A stretch of 13,866 bases of DNA from CAZJGF01 sp964545665 (GCA_964545665.1 CAZJGF010000038.1:1-13866), one strand, 5' to 3'. Shown: positions 6,459-13,708, counted from the stretch's first letter. A program made the numbers and translations. The notes: generated from the sequence alone by a model not told the origin.

Positions 6459-7805
6459 TTAAAGCGACTGTGGGGTTAGCTTCCCTACCTCGGTTTGCTT
6501 TATCTTCTTCACTTCAGTTAAGCCCAAGCGCTCAAAGATGCTATCCACGTATTCTAAATAATAGTCGTAGTCGAACAGGGATTCCAGCTCGGTTTTAGAT
6601 AAGTATGCCATTATTTTTGCATCTGCCTTGAGCAGAGATGAAAGGCTCTTCTTTTCTTGCCAGGCTTCCATAGCCTTGTCTTGCACCATTCTGTAAGCCT
6701 CTTCCCGGCCTAGACCTTTATCTATCAGTGCCAGCAGCACTCTCTGGGAAAAAACTAAACCTTGGGTGAGGTCAAGATTACGGCGCATATTTTCGGGGTG
6801 AACCTTAAGTCCTTTCATTATCGAGGTAAACAGAGACAATGTGTAGTCTAGTACTAAGCAGGAGTCGGGCAAAATAATGCGCTCTGTGGAGGAATGACTG
6901 ATATCACGCTCATGCCATAGAGCGATGTTTTCCATCGAGGTTAAAGCGTGTCCCCTTACTAATCGGGCCAGCCCGCAGATTCGTTCGCAAAGCTCAGGAT
7001 TTCGCTTATGAGGCATTGCCGACGAACCTGTTTGTCCTGCTTGGAAAGGCTCCTCAACCTCCAGGATTTCAGTTCTCTGAAGGTTCCTGATCTCGGTGGC
7101 AAACTTCTCCAGGGAGCTAGCAATGATAGCCAAAGTAGTTGCAAACTGGGCATGGCGGTCGCGCTGGATTATCTGACTAGATATTGGGGCTGGAGCAAGC
7201 CCCAGCTTGGAACAAGCCCTTTCTTCAACTTCAGGAGGCACAGTAGCGTAGGTGCCTACCGCCCCTGATATCTTCCCTACTGAGAGAATTCTCTTGGCAT
7301 CAGCCAGCCTCTGGTCATTACGCTTCATCTCCTCAGTCCACAGGGCTAGCTTTAAACCAAAAGTGATTGGCTCAGCATGAACGCCGTGGGTTCGCCCCAT
7401 CATAATAGTATTCTTGTGCTCTATAGCTTTGTTTTCCAAAGTGGCGATAAGCTCGGTGAAATCTTGTTCCAGAATATCAGCAGCTTCTTTCAGTTGGAGG
7501 CTTAGAGCAGTATCCATAATGTCTGAAGAGGTAAGTCCAAGATGGACGAAGCGTGACTCTTCGCCCAGGCTTTCGGCAACTGAATTAAGGAAAGCGGTCA
7601 TGTCATGGTGGGTCACCTCTAGAAATTCAGCGATGCGATCCAGGTTATAGCTGGCCTTGTTTATTTTTGGCATAGCTTCAGGTGGGATTTTCCCCAGCTC
7701 AGCCCAGGCTTCACAGACAGCTATCTCCACCTTAAGCCACTGGTCAAACTTATTTTCGTCAGACCATATCTTCTTCATCTGGGGCCTGGAGTATCTCTCA
7801 ATCAT
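6459..7805 (-). CDS. purB: Adenylosuccinate lyase
   Basis: PurB removes fumarate from SAICAR to give AICAR and from adenylosuccinate to give AMP. The 448-residue product shows the superfamily signature GSSAMPHKRNP (260-270, with the catalytic serine in the SS pair), the THHD segment (65-68), LGLTSSDIMDTA (89-100) and GRTHGVHAEP (137-146) with the catalytic histidine. The frame stays open upstream to 7862, but those 19 extra residues lie inside purE. Family members begin MIERYSRP, and the ATG at 7805 has GGCGGAG a few bases before it, so 7805 is the start. One base separates it from the purE stop, implying translational coupling. Downstream, purC begins 11 bases after the stop. Length and motifs are complete. 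Confidence 0.95.
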   Translation of the reverse strand: MIERYSRPQMKKIWSDENKFDQWLKVEIAVCEAWAELGKIPPEAMPKINKASYNLDRIAEFLEVTHHDMTAFLNSVAESLGEESRFVHLGLTSSDIMDTALSLQLKEAADILEQDFTELIATLENKAIEHKNTIMMGRTHGVHAEPITFGLKLALWTEEMKRNDQRLADAKRILSVGKISGAVGTYATVPPEVEERACSKLGLAPAPISSQIIQRDRHAQFATTLAIIASSLEKFATEIRNLQRTEILEVEEPFQAGQTGSSAMPHKRNPELCERICGLARLVRGHALTSMENIALWHERDISHSSTERIILPDSCLVLDYTLSLFTSIMKGLKVHPENMRRNLDLTQGLVFSQRVLLALIDKGLGREEAYRMVQDKAMEAWQEKKSLSSLLKADAKIMAYLSKTELESLFDYDYYLEYVDSIFERLGLTEVKKIKQTEVGKLTPQSL

Positions 7806-7806
7806 G

Positions 7807-8265
7807 TTATTGCTCCGCCAATTCCATTTTATATTTGCTGTAGGCTTTCCTAATTTCCTCATGTCTTATGCCCAAAATCTGGGCGGCAAGCAGGGCAGCA
7901 TTTCTTACTCCGCTTTTGCCAATGCCAACGCAGGCCACTGGAACGCCCGCAGGCATTTGGGCCACAGATAGTAAAGCGTCTACGCCTTTTAACTCGCTAG
8001 TAGGTAAGGGAACACCAATTACAGGCAGAGTCGTCCAGCTAGCCAGAACGCCAGGAAGATGAGCGGCATAACCAGCAGCAGCGATGATAACTTCAAAACC
8101 CCGCTCCGCTGCTTTCAAACCATATTCCCTTAGCTTCCCCGGATCTCTATGAGCCGAGATAACCGAGACCTCATAATCAATGTCCAGTTGCTCTAGCGTA
8201 TCCAGAGCAGGTTTGATCATATCAGCATCCGTCTTGCTGCCTATCACAATGCCTACTTGCGCCAT
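7807..8265 (-). CDS. purE: N5-carboxyaminoimidazole ribonucleotide mutase, class I PurE
   Basis: PurE shifts the carboxyl group of N5-CAIR to give CAIR, the substrate of PurC encoded further down the same operon. The 152-residue chain shows the phosphate-binding GSKTDADM (9-16), SAHRDP (37-42) with the catalytic histidine H39, an AAHLPG loop (67-72) and ALSVAQMP-like and GKSGVRNAALLAAQIL stretches typical of class I, the bacterial mutase type that depends on PurK. One small oddity: the usual GGAAHLPG reads GYAAHLPG. No purK gene is in the window; it must be elsewhere if this enzyme works in the usual way. The ATG directly abuts the purD stop (TAA then ATG, no gap), and purB starts one base after its stop. 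Confidence 0.95.
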   Translation of the reverse strand: MAQVGIVIGSKTDADMIKPALDTLEQLDIDYEVSVISAHRDPGKLREYGLKAAERGFEVIIAAAGYAAHLPGVLASWTTLPVIGVPLPTSELKGVDALLSVAQMPAGVPVACVGIGKSGVRNAALLAAQILGIRHEEIRKAYSKYKMELAEQ

Positions 8266-9531
8266 TTAACCTGTCTCCCTGAGGGCAATGTCTTTGCGGT
8301 AATGACAGCCTGAGAACTGAATGTTGGGCAGGTTCCGATAAGCTTTCGCTCGGGCTTCAGCCATGTTCTTGCCAGTGCCTACCACGGTGAGCACCCGACC
8401 ACCATTGGTATACACCTTGCCATCGTCGCCCAGTTTGGTTCCAGCATGGAAAACCAGCAAATCTTCATCAAGCTTGTCCAACCCATCTATGGGGAAGCCA
8501 CTTTCGTAGCTGCCGGGATAGCCCGCTGAAGCCATGACTACACCCACACACGCATCATTACTCCATTCTACGTTCACCTGGTCGAGATTGCCTTGAATTA
8601 CTGCCAAGAGAATATCTATTAGATCAGTTTCAAGAAGAGGCAAAATGGCCTGAGTCTCAGGGTCACCAAAGCGAGCATTGAATTCCAACACCGGTAGTTT
8701 ATCGCCAACGACCATCAAACCAGCATAGAGCACTCCTTTATAGGTTATTCCCTCGCTAGCCATAGCTCTTACCGTCGGCAACAAAACAGCATTAGTGGCC
8801 TTTTCTACTAGTTCGGCAGGGAAGAATCCTGGTGGGCTATAGCTGCCCATACCGCCCGTGTTGGGGCCTTGGTCATCATCCCAGATTCTCTTATAGTCAC
8901 AGGCGGGCACCATAGGCGAGACTGTTTTACCATCTGTGAACGCTATGAGGCTCACTTCTCGACCGGCAACATATTGGTCAATTATCACTCTATCTCCTGC
9001 AGGGCCGAAGGCCTTTGCTTCCATAATTTCGCTGAGAGCTTTGCTGGCTTCTTGCACTGAGTTGGCAATAATTGTTCCTTTGCCGGCAGCCAACCCATCA
9101 GCCTTGATGACAATAGGTGGTTGTTGTTGCTTGAGGTATTCGCTAGCCTGAGGGTAAGAAGAGAAAACGACTCCTTTAGGACATAGGATGCCATACTTCT
9201 GCATTAGTTCTCTAGCAAAAACCTTAGAGGATTCTAGTTGGGTAGCTGCTTTGGTGGAGCCAAAAATGGGAACACCTAAACTATTAAAATGGTCAACTAT
9301 GCCTGAAGCTAGCGGCGCTTCAGGACCAACAACAACTAAATCAATGCCTTCGTCTTTAGCTACTTTACCCAGGGCTTCTACGTCTGAAGGCTGTAGGCTC
9401 AAGTTCTCAGCCATAGCTGCTGTGCCAGCGTTTCCCGGGGCAACAAGAATCCTCTCAACCTGTGGGCTCTGGGCTATCTTCCAGGCCAAAGTGTGTTCTC
9501 TGCCACCACCACCAATAACCATGACTTTCAA
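8266..9531 (-). CDS. purD: Phosphoribosylamine-glycine ligase (GAR synthetase)
   Basis: PurD joins phosphoribosylamine and glycine using ATP, the second step of IMP synthesis. The 421-residue chain has the N-terminal GGGGREH (7-13) and GPEAPL (69-74), the ATP-grasp loop KADGLAAGKGT (143-153), the PNTGGMGSYSPP segment (223-234) and the metal-binding EFNARFGDPETQ (283-294). It begins with TTG: AGAGG lies 9 bases before TTG at 9531, and the resulting MKVMVIGGGGREH opening fits the family. The ATG three codons in (9522) is too far from that site. The half-ferritin gene ends 12 bases upstream; purE follows with no gap. Full length, no missing motif. Confidence 0.95.
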   Translation of the reverse strand: MKVMVIGGGGREHTLAWKIAQSPQVERILVAPGNAGTAAMAENLSLQPSDVEALGKVAKDEGIDLVVVGPEAPLASGIVDHFNSLGVPIFGSTKAATQLESSKVFARELMQKYGILCPKGVVFSSYPQASEYLKQQQPPIVIKADGLAAGKGTIIANSVQEASKALSEIMEAKAFGPAGDRVIIDQYVAGREVSLIAFTDGKTVSPMVPACDYKRIWDDDQGPNTGGMGSYSPPGFFPAELVEKATNAVLLPTVRAMASEGITYKGVLYAGLMVVGDKLPVLEFNARFGDPETQAILPLLETDLIDILLAVIQGNLDQVNVEWSNDACVGVVMASAGYPGSYESGFPIDGLDKLDEDLLVFHAGTKLGDDGKVYTNGGRVLTVVGTGKNMAEARAKAYRNLPNIQFSGCHYRKDIALRETG

Positions 9532-9543
9532 TGGCTGCTACCT

Positions 9544-9804
9544 CTACAAGTTTTCCTTTTTGAACTTCTCAGCCTGAACAGGATCGAGTACCTGAATCAA
9601 TTTGACTAACTCAGCAACATGCTCCTTTTCATCGGCAATGATGTGTTCCAAAGTGGCCAGAGCCTCTTCGCTGTCTAGACTCTCAAGATGCTCTTGATAT
9701 TGATTTATGGCTTGCAGTTCACCTACCAAATCATCTCGCAGCATCGCTAAATCGTCTTCTACAGTCAATTGTTTGTCATCTCTCTCGTCAAAAGGATACT
9801 CCAT
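9544..9804 (-). CDS. Half-ferritin resembling encapsulated ferritin (EncFtn)
   Basis: This 86-residue, two-helix protein looks like half of a ferritin bundle. Helix 1 has ELQAINQYQEH (29-39) and helix 2 has DEKEHVAEL (58-66). The spacing of E29, Y36, E59 and H62 equals that of the ferroxidase-centre residues E32, Y39, E62 and H65 of Rhodospirillum rubrum EncFtn (as I recall them), so an annular iron-oxidising oligomer is likely. The iron-entry glutamate E34 and the tryptophan W38 of that protein are Q31 and Q35 here. EncFtn proteins are usually cargo of encapsulin shells. The C-terminus here (LDPVQAEKFKKENL) is short, with no obvious LTVGSLIK-like targeting peptide, and no shell gene is in the window. 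A strong AAGGAGGT precedes the ATG. It lies between guaA and purD on the same strand. A rubrerythrin-like small protein is the alternative name. Confidence 0.75.
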   Translation of the reverse strand: MEYPFDERDDKQLTVEDDLAMLRDDLVGELQAINQYQEHLESLDSEEALATLEHIIADEKEHVAELVKLIQVLDPVQAEKFKKENL

Positions 9805-9808
9805 TTCT

Positions 9809-9816
9809 ACCTCCTT
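9809..9816 (-). promoter_or_regulatory. Strong ribosome binding site of the half-ferritin gene
   Basis: AAGGAGGT on the minus strand ends 4 bases before the ATG at 9804. It is the best Shine-Dalgarno of the purine block and suggests much higher translation of this gene than of its enzyme neighbours. Confidence 0.7.
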
Positions 9817-9824
9817 ATGTACTT

Positions 9825-9842
9825 CAAGAATTCGAATTCTTG
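9825..9842. repeat. Perfect 18-bp palindrome between guaA and the half-ferritin gene
   Basis: CAAGAATTCGAATTCTTG equals its own reverse complement over all 18 bases. It is 20 bases before the half-ferritin ATG, just after the guaA stop and just before the Shine-Dalgarno. As RNA it could fold as a 7-bp stem with a TCGA loop, but no T-run follows, so a protein-binding site is at least as likely as a terminator. Confidence 0.7.
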
Positions 9843-9862
9843 GCGAGCAGGGAACCGATTTC

Positions 9863-11533
9863 CTATTCCCATTCTATGGTTGCTGGTGGCTTGCTGGTAA
9901 TGTCATAAACTACCCGGTTGACATTGGGAACTTCGTTAACTATGCGATCAGATATTCTATCCAGGAGCTCATAGGGTAGCCTGGCCCAATCTGCAGTCAT
10001 GGCATCGTTGCTATTTATCGCTCTGATGGCGATTAGATAGCCGTAAGTCCTATAGTCGCCCATGACACCAACGCTCCTGACGTCAGTAAGAACAGCGAAG
10101 CTCTGCCAGAGTTGGCGATAAAGCTTAGCCTTCTTAATCTCGTTCATAACAATCCAGTCAGCGGCACGAAGTATCTCCAGTCGCTCCTTGTTCACATCGC
10201 CAATAATGCGGATAGATAGTCCTGGCCCGGGGAACGGTTGCCGCCAAACCATGTCTTCAGGTAGCCCTAAAGCTAGTCCGACCTCTCGAACCTCGTCCTT
10301 GAACAGATACCTTACAGGTTCGATGAGGCTGAATTTCATTTTAGTTGGCAAACCACCAACATTGTGATGGCTCTTTATCTTGGCCGAAGCTTTGGTTTCA
10401 GCAGCGCTACTGCTTTCGATCACGTCGGGGTAAAGAGTACCCTGGGCGAGAAAATCAACTTTACCCAATTTAGCTGCCGCTTCTTCGAAAACTTTGATGA
10501 ACTCTTTTCCTACTAGACGTCGCTTCTTTTCTGGATCAGTTACCCCACGAAGCCGTCCCAGAAATCTTTCGCTAGCATCTACATAGACTATGTTCATCTT
10601 GAGATTGCGTTGAAAAGTGTTGAGCACCCTCTCTGGTTCCTCACGGCGTAACAAGCCGTTGTTAACAAAGAAACAAGTCAAGTTATCGCCAATGGCGCGG
10701 TGAACAAGAGTAGCAGTGACTGCTGAATCAACACCGCCGGAAAGAGCACAGATAACCTTTCCCTTCCCTACCTGCTGCTTGACCTTATCTATGCTCTCAG
10801 CTACGAATCTGGATGGTGTCCAATTGGCCTGGCAGCCACATACTTGGTACAAAAAATTCTCAAATATTTGTTTCCCCTGCGGCGTATGAGCTACCTCAGG
10901 GTGAAACTGAAGCCCGAGGATGCTATCATCATTCCCTATGACAGCAACCGGCGAATTTTCGGTATAGGCCAAAGCTCTAAAACCAGGAGGCATTTCTATT
11001 ATTTGGTCGCCATGGCTCATCCACACAGGGAGAGATGTCGGAAGACCGGCAAAAAGAGGACAGTCTTCAACGCTTATGTGCAGGATAGCATGGCCGTATT
11101 CATGCTTCTCTGCTGGAGCTACTTGACCACCCAGTTGATAGGCAATAACCTGCATGCCATAGCAAATGCCCATCACTGGCAGATGGCTCTCATAAATGTA
11201 GGTTGGAGCTACAGGAGCTCCAGATTGATAAACACTGGCCGGACCTCCCGAAAGGACAAAGCCTTTTGGGTTAAGAGAGGCTATTTTCTCCCACGGGGTG
11301 TCATAAGACACAAGCTCGCAGTAAACGTGGCACTCTCTTATTCGTCTTGCAATGAGCAGACTATACTGGGAGCCGAAGTCAATGACCACGACGGTTTCGC
11401 GTTCGCCAGGCGGCAGCAGCTTAGGTTCAACCATCGGTTGCTCGCCATGTAGCTCTTTAGCGATCTCCAAATAGGTTGAGACTTCGACATCATCGCTGGT
11501 GGAGACTCGGTGGCTCTGTGACCCGTTTTCCAT
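9863..11533 (-). CDS. guaA: GMP synthase (glutamine-hydrolysing)
   Basis: GuaA converts XMP to GMP with ATP and glutamine. The 556-residue chain has a class I amidotransferase domain (about 47-232) with nucleophile C124 in MGICYGMQ and the H211/E213 pair in FHPEV. A PP-loop ATP-pyrophosphatase domain follows with SGGVDS (265-270). The dimerisation domain contains the FPGPGLSIRIIGD stretch and ends ITSKPPATIEWE. The amidotransferase core begins only at about residue 47, leaving a polar N-terminal extension of roughly 45 residues. The ATG at 11533 has no clear Shine-Dalgarno; Met34 (11434) would give a more usual length of 523. Which start is real is open. It is the first gene of the minus-strand purine block and diverges from tsaC. 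Confidence 0.94.
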   Translation of the reverse strand: MENGSQSHRVSTSDDVEVSTYLEIAKELHGEQPMVEPKLLPPGERETVVVIDFGSQYSLLIARRIRECHVYCELVSYDTPWEKIASLNPKGFVLSGGPASVYQSGAPVAPTYIYESHLPVMGICYGMQVIAYQLGGQVAPAEKHEYGHAILHISVEDCPLFAGLPTSLPVWMSHGDQIIEMPPGFRALAYTENSPVAVIGNDDSILGLQFHPEVAHTPQGKQIFENFLYQVCGCQANWTPSRFVAESIDKVKQQVGKGKVICALSGGVDSAVTATLVHRAIGDNLTCFFVNNGLLRREEPERVLNTFQRNLKMNIVYVDASERFLGRLRGVTDPEKKRRLVGKEFIKVFEEAAAKLGKVDFLAQGTLYPDVIESSSAAETKASAKIKSHHNVGGLPTKMKFSLIEPVRYLFKDEVREVGLALGLPEDMVWRQPFPGPGLSIRIIGDVNKERLEILRAADWIVMNEIKKAKLYRQLWQSFAVLTDVRSVGVMGDYRTYGYLIAIRAINSNDAMTADWARLPYELLDRISDRIVNEVPNVNRVVYDITSKPPATIEWE

Positions 11534-11561
11534 TTCAGAGTAGCATCGTGATATAGGCTAG

Positions 11562-11588
11562 CTTATCATTGTGCTATACTAGCGTCAA
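11562..11588 (-). promoter_or_regulatory. Candidate guaA/purine operon promoter
   Basis: On the minus strand TTGACG (11588-11583, five of six consensus bases) and GATAAG (11567-11562, four of six) are separated by 15 bases, slightly short. Transcription would start near 11555, about 22 bases before the guaA ATG at 11533. The leader is far too short for a purine riboswitch. Confidence 0.4.
11572..11580 (+). promoter_or_regulatory. Extended -10 promoter of tsaC
   Basis: TGC followed by TATACT is a good extended -10 element; no -35 is recognisable at the proper distance. Transcription would start near 11587, only about 7 bases before the ATG at 11594, so the transcript would be nearly leaderless. 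The element overlaps the spacer of the opposing guaA promoter. Confidence 0.5.
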
Positions 11589-11593
11589 GGGCG

Positions 11594-12208
11594 ATGAATA
11601 AGTTGCACGGACAGGTGAAAGAAGCGGTTCAAATACTCAAGAAAGGCGGAGTCATTGTTCTTCCCACCGATACAGTCTATGGTTTGGGGGCCGATGCTTT
11701 TAATTCAAAGGCTGTGGACCGAATTTATGAGATAAAGAATCGCCCCAGGCACTTGCCCCTTCCTCTACTTCTAAGCGATGTATCCCAGATAACTATGATA
11801 GCCGAGTCAGTACCCGAGGTAGGCTGGTTCCTGGCAAGCCGTTTCTGGCCTGGAGGGTTGACCTTGGTTCTACCTAAGATAGCTTCGTTACCCTCTTATC
11901 TTACCAGAGGCCCTACCATAGCGGTGCGTATCCCCAACCACCCTATTTGCCTGGCCCTTATTGAGGGCCTAGGGAGACCAATAATTGGCACCAGTGCTAA
12001 TATCAGTGGCAGGCCAAGTTGTTTGACTACCGATGAGGTTAAGCAACAATTGGGAGACAAAGTTGACCTTATCATTGATGGCGGCAAGTGCCCTGGCGGT
12101 GGCGAATCAACCATAGTAGATGTTACAGGTGAAGTACCTGTTGTTTTGCGTCAGGGAATTATAGCTCAATATGAGATTGATAAGATTCTAGAGAGTAGTG
12201 TAAGGTAA
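11594..12208 (+). CDS. tsaC: L-threonylcarbamoyladenylate synthase (TsaC/YwlC, Sua5-YciO-YrdC family)
   Basis: This enzyme makes threonylcarbamoyl-AMP from threonine, bicarbonate and ATP, the first step of the t6A modification at position 37 of ANN-decoding tRNAs. The 204 residues form a single YrdC domain with PTDTVYGLG (24-32), KNRP (48-51), FWPGGLTLVLP (84-94), RIPNH (112-116) and GTSANISGRPS (132-142). The extra Sua5 domain of longer homologues is absent, so the TsaC/YwlC name fits. The start ATG has AAGGG only 2 bases before it, too close for a usual Shine-Dalgarno, consistent with a near-leaderless message. rpiB follows after 6 bases; this pair also occurs as ywlC-ywlF in Bacillus. Its divergence from guaA over 60 bases implies shared regulatory DNA. 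Confidence 0.92.
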   Translation: MNKLHGQVKEAVQILKKGGVIVLPTDTVYGLGADAFNSKAVDRIYEIKNRPRHLPLPLLLSDVSQITMIAESVPEVGWFLASRFWPGGLTLVLPKIASLPSYLTRGPTIAVRIPNHPICLALIEGLGRPIIGTSANISGRPSCLTTDEVKQQLGDKVDLIIDGGKCPGGGESTIVDVTGEVPVVLRQGIIAQYEIDKILESSVR

Positions 12209-12214
12209 GCAGTA

Positions 12215-12655
12215 ATGAGTGTTGCTCTAGGTTGTGACCACCGTGGCTTCAGGACAAAGCAGGCCATTATGGAATTTCTGCCAAAGCTGAATTATAGCTA
12301 TCACGATTTTGGCTGCTACAGCACTGATTCCGTGGATTATCCTGATATTGCTCGACAAGTGGGTGAAGCAGTAGCCTCAGGTGACTTTGAGCAAGGCATA
12401 CTAATATGCAGCACAGGTATCGGCATGAGTATAGCAGCCAATAAGATCAAAGGTGTAAGGGCGGCTCTGTGCTGCGATACTCTTACCGCACAACGAGCTC
12501 GTCAACACAATAATGCCAATGTTTTATGCCTTAGGGGAGAAAACACAGAGGTGAAATTAGCTCTAGAGATTGTCGAAACCTACTTGACTAGCGGTTTTGA
12601 AGGTGGCAGGCATATCCCAAGGATAAAGCAAATAGAGGCTCTGGAAGCAGATTAG
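12215..12655 (+). CDS. rpiB: Ribose-5-phosphate isomerase B (RpiB/LacAB family)
   Basis: RpiB interconverts ribose 5-phosphate and ribulose 5-phosphate in the pentose phosphate pathway and supplies the ribose used for PRPP and purines. The 146-residue length is normal. Landmarks are CDHRGF (7-12), DYPDIA (41-46), the active-site cysteine C65 in GILICSTGIGMSIAANK, H98 in RQHNNANVL and the EGGRHIPRI ending typical of the family. The usual ICGTG reads ICSTG. LacA/LacB galactose-6-phosphate isomerase subunits share this fold, and a LacD-like aldolase is in the window, but a single complete RpiB-like chain beside tsaC favours the ribose role. It starts 6 bases after the tsaC stop and so shares its transcript. 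Confidence 0.92.
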   Translation: MSVALGCDHRGFRTKQAIMEFLPKLNYSYHDFGCYSTDSVDYPDIARQVGEAVASGDFEQGILICSTGIGMSIAANKIKGVRAALCCDTLTAQRARQHNNANVLCLRGENTEVKLALEIVETYLTSGFEGGRHIPRIKQIEALEAD

Positions 12656-12820
12656 TTCTAGCTCATTGTGCTTCATATCGGGGCTTAGAACGTTGTGCTG
12701 AAGGGGCATGCACAGGGGCAGTAGGCGAATGAAGATTCTGGTTTGTCCTATAGAACCTACAGGATGTTGATGTTGATATTTGCCTAGCAGCTTCTGATAC
12801 TTCGACGAAGGAGGCGAACA
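12656..12820 (+). promoter_or_regulatory. Intergenic region with weak promoter and strong RBS for the reductase gene
   Basis: This 165-base space holds no gene. TTGATA (12773-12778) and GATACT (12796-12801), 17 bases apart, form a mediocre promoter. AAGGAGG (12808-12814) lies 6 bases before the ATG at 12821 and is a strong Shine-Dalgarno. The promoter is doubtful because its start point would fall right on the ribosome binding site. Confidence 0.4.
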
Positions 12821-13708
12821 ATGGCAAAACTTGGATTTATTGGGTTGGGGATAATGGGCAAGCCGATGGCCGGCCATCTAGTAGACGCTGGTCACACAGT
12901 CCATGTTTATGACTTGCACCCAGAACCGGTGAAGGAACTAGCTTCGAAGGGTGCAATGGGCTGTATGAATAGCAAGGAAGTAGCACAAAAAGCCGATGTA
13001 GTCTTCATTATGGTACCGGATACACCCGACACGGAAGCTGTGTTGTTTGGCAAGGACGGTGTTGCAGAGGGACTCAGGCCAGGTTCTATCGTCGTAGATA
13101 TGAGTTCCATCTCTCCCATTGCCACAAAGGAGTTTGTCAAAAAGCTTGACGCTCTGGGTGCAAAGATGCTCGATGCTCCTGTTTCTGGTGGCCAGGTAGG
13201 AGCTGAGCAGGCTACTCTTTCGATTATGGTGGGAGGCGATCCCGAGGTGTTTGAACAAATTAAGCCCTACTTCGAAATCATGGGCAAGAACATCGTTCAT
13301 GTTGGTGGTAATGGGGATGGTCAGACTTGTAAAGTGGCTAACCAGATTGTAGTTGCCCTGACAATTGAGGCGGTGGGTGAAGCTCTGTTGTTTGCCTCAA
13401 AGGCAGGTGCTGATCCAGCAGAAGTGAGGCGAGCGCTGCTCGGGGGATTCGCTCAAAGTCGGATTTTGGAATTGCATGGGGAAAGAATGATTAAGCGTAG
13501 CTTTGATCCTGGTTTTCGTATCCGATTACAGCAAAAAGACCTGAACTTGGCCTTGCAAGCAGCGCGTAACCTGGGGTTGAGCTTGCCCAACACGTCCACA
13601 GCACAAGAACTATTTAATGCGGTTGTAGCAGAAGGTGGTGGCGACCTAGACCATTCCGCGATAGTGCTGGCGCTGGAAAAGCTCGCCAATCATAAGGTCA
13701 GCGGATAG
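12821..13708 (+). CDS. garR: 2-hydroxy-3-oxopropionate (tartronate semialdehyde) reductase, GarR/GlxR-like
   Basis: This beta-hydroxyacid dehydrogenase of 295 residues most closely recalls GarR/GlxR, which reduces tartronate semialdehyde to D-glycerate with NAD(P)H. The Rossmann fingerprint GFIGLGIMGKPM spans 5-16. The substrate-binding DAPVSGG (118-124) and the catalytic lysine K171 in KVANQIVVAL, at the number GarR has, are present. The C-terminal stretch FDPGFRIRLQQKDLNLAL also follows GarR. D31 after the second strand would favour NADH over NADPH. 3-Hydroxyisobutyrate dehydrogenase is the main alternative, and the family is hard to divide by eye. It has its own strong AAGGAGG site and lies 165 bases after rpiB, so it may be a separate unit. 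No glyoxylate carboligase or glycerate kinase is in the window to confirm the pathway. Confidence 0.85.
   Translation: MAKLGFIGLGIMGKPMAGHLVDAGHTVHVYDLHPEPVKELASKGAMGCMNSKEVAQKADVVFIMVPDTPDTEAVLFGKDGVAEGLRPGSIVVDMSSISPIATKEFVKKLDALGAKMLDAPVSGGQVGAEQATLSIMVGGDPEVFEQIKPYFEIMGKNIVHVGGNGDGQTCKVANQIVVALTIEAVGEALLFASKAGADPAEVRRALLGGFAQSRILELHGERMIKRSFDPGFRIRLQQKDLNLALQAARNLGLSLPNTSTAQELFNAVVAEGGGDLDHSAIVLALEKLANHKVSG

Noticed and set aside
7806..7862. Upstream extension of purB by 19 codons
   Set aside because: Overlaps purE and precedes the family-typical MIERYSRP start, which has its own ribosome binding site.
10844..11452. 202-codon open frame on the plus strand inside guaA
   Set aside because: Shadow of the guaA coding strand; composition is unlike a protein family and guaA motifs on the other strand are unmistakable.
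11534..11593. Purine riboswitch before guaA
   Set aside because: The leader is at most about 60 bases and shared with a divergent gene; it cannot hold the three-helix aptamer.
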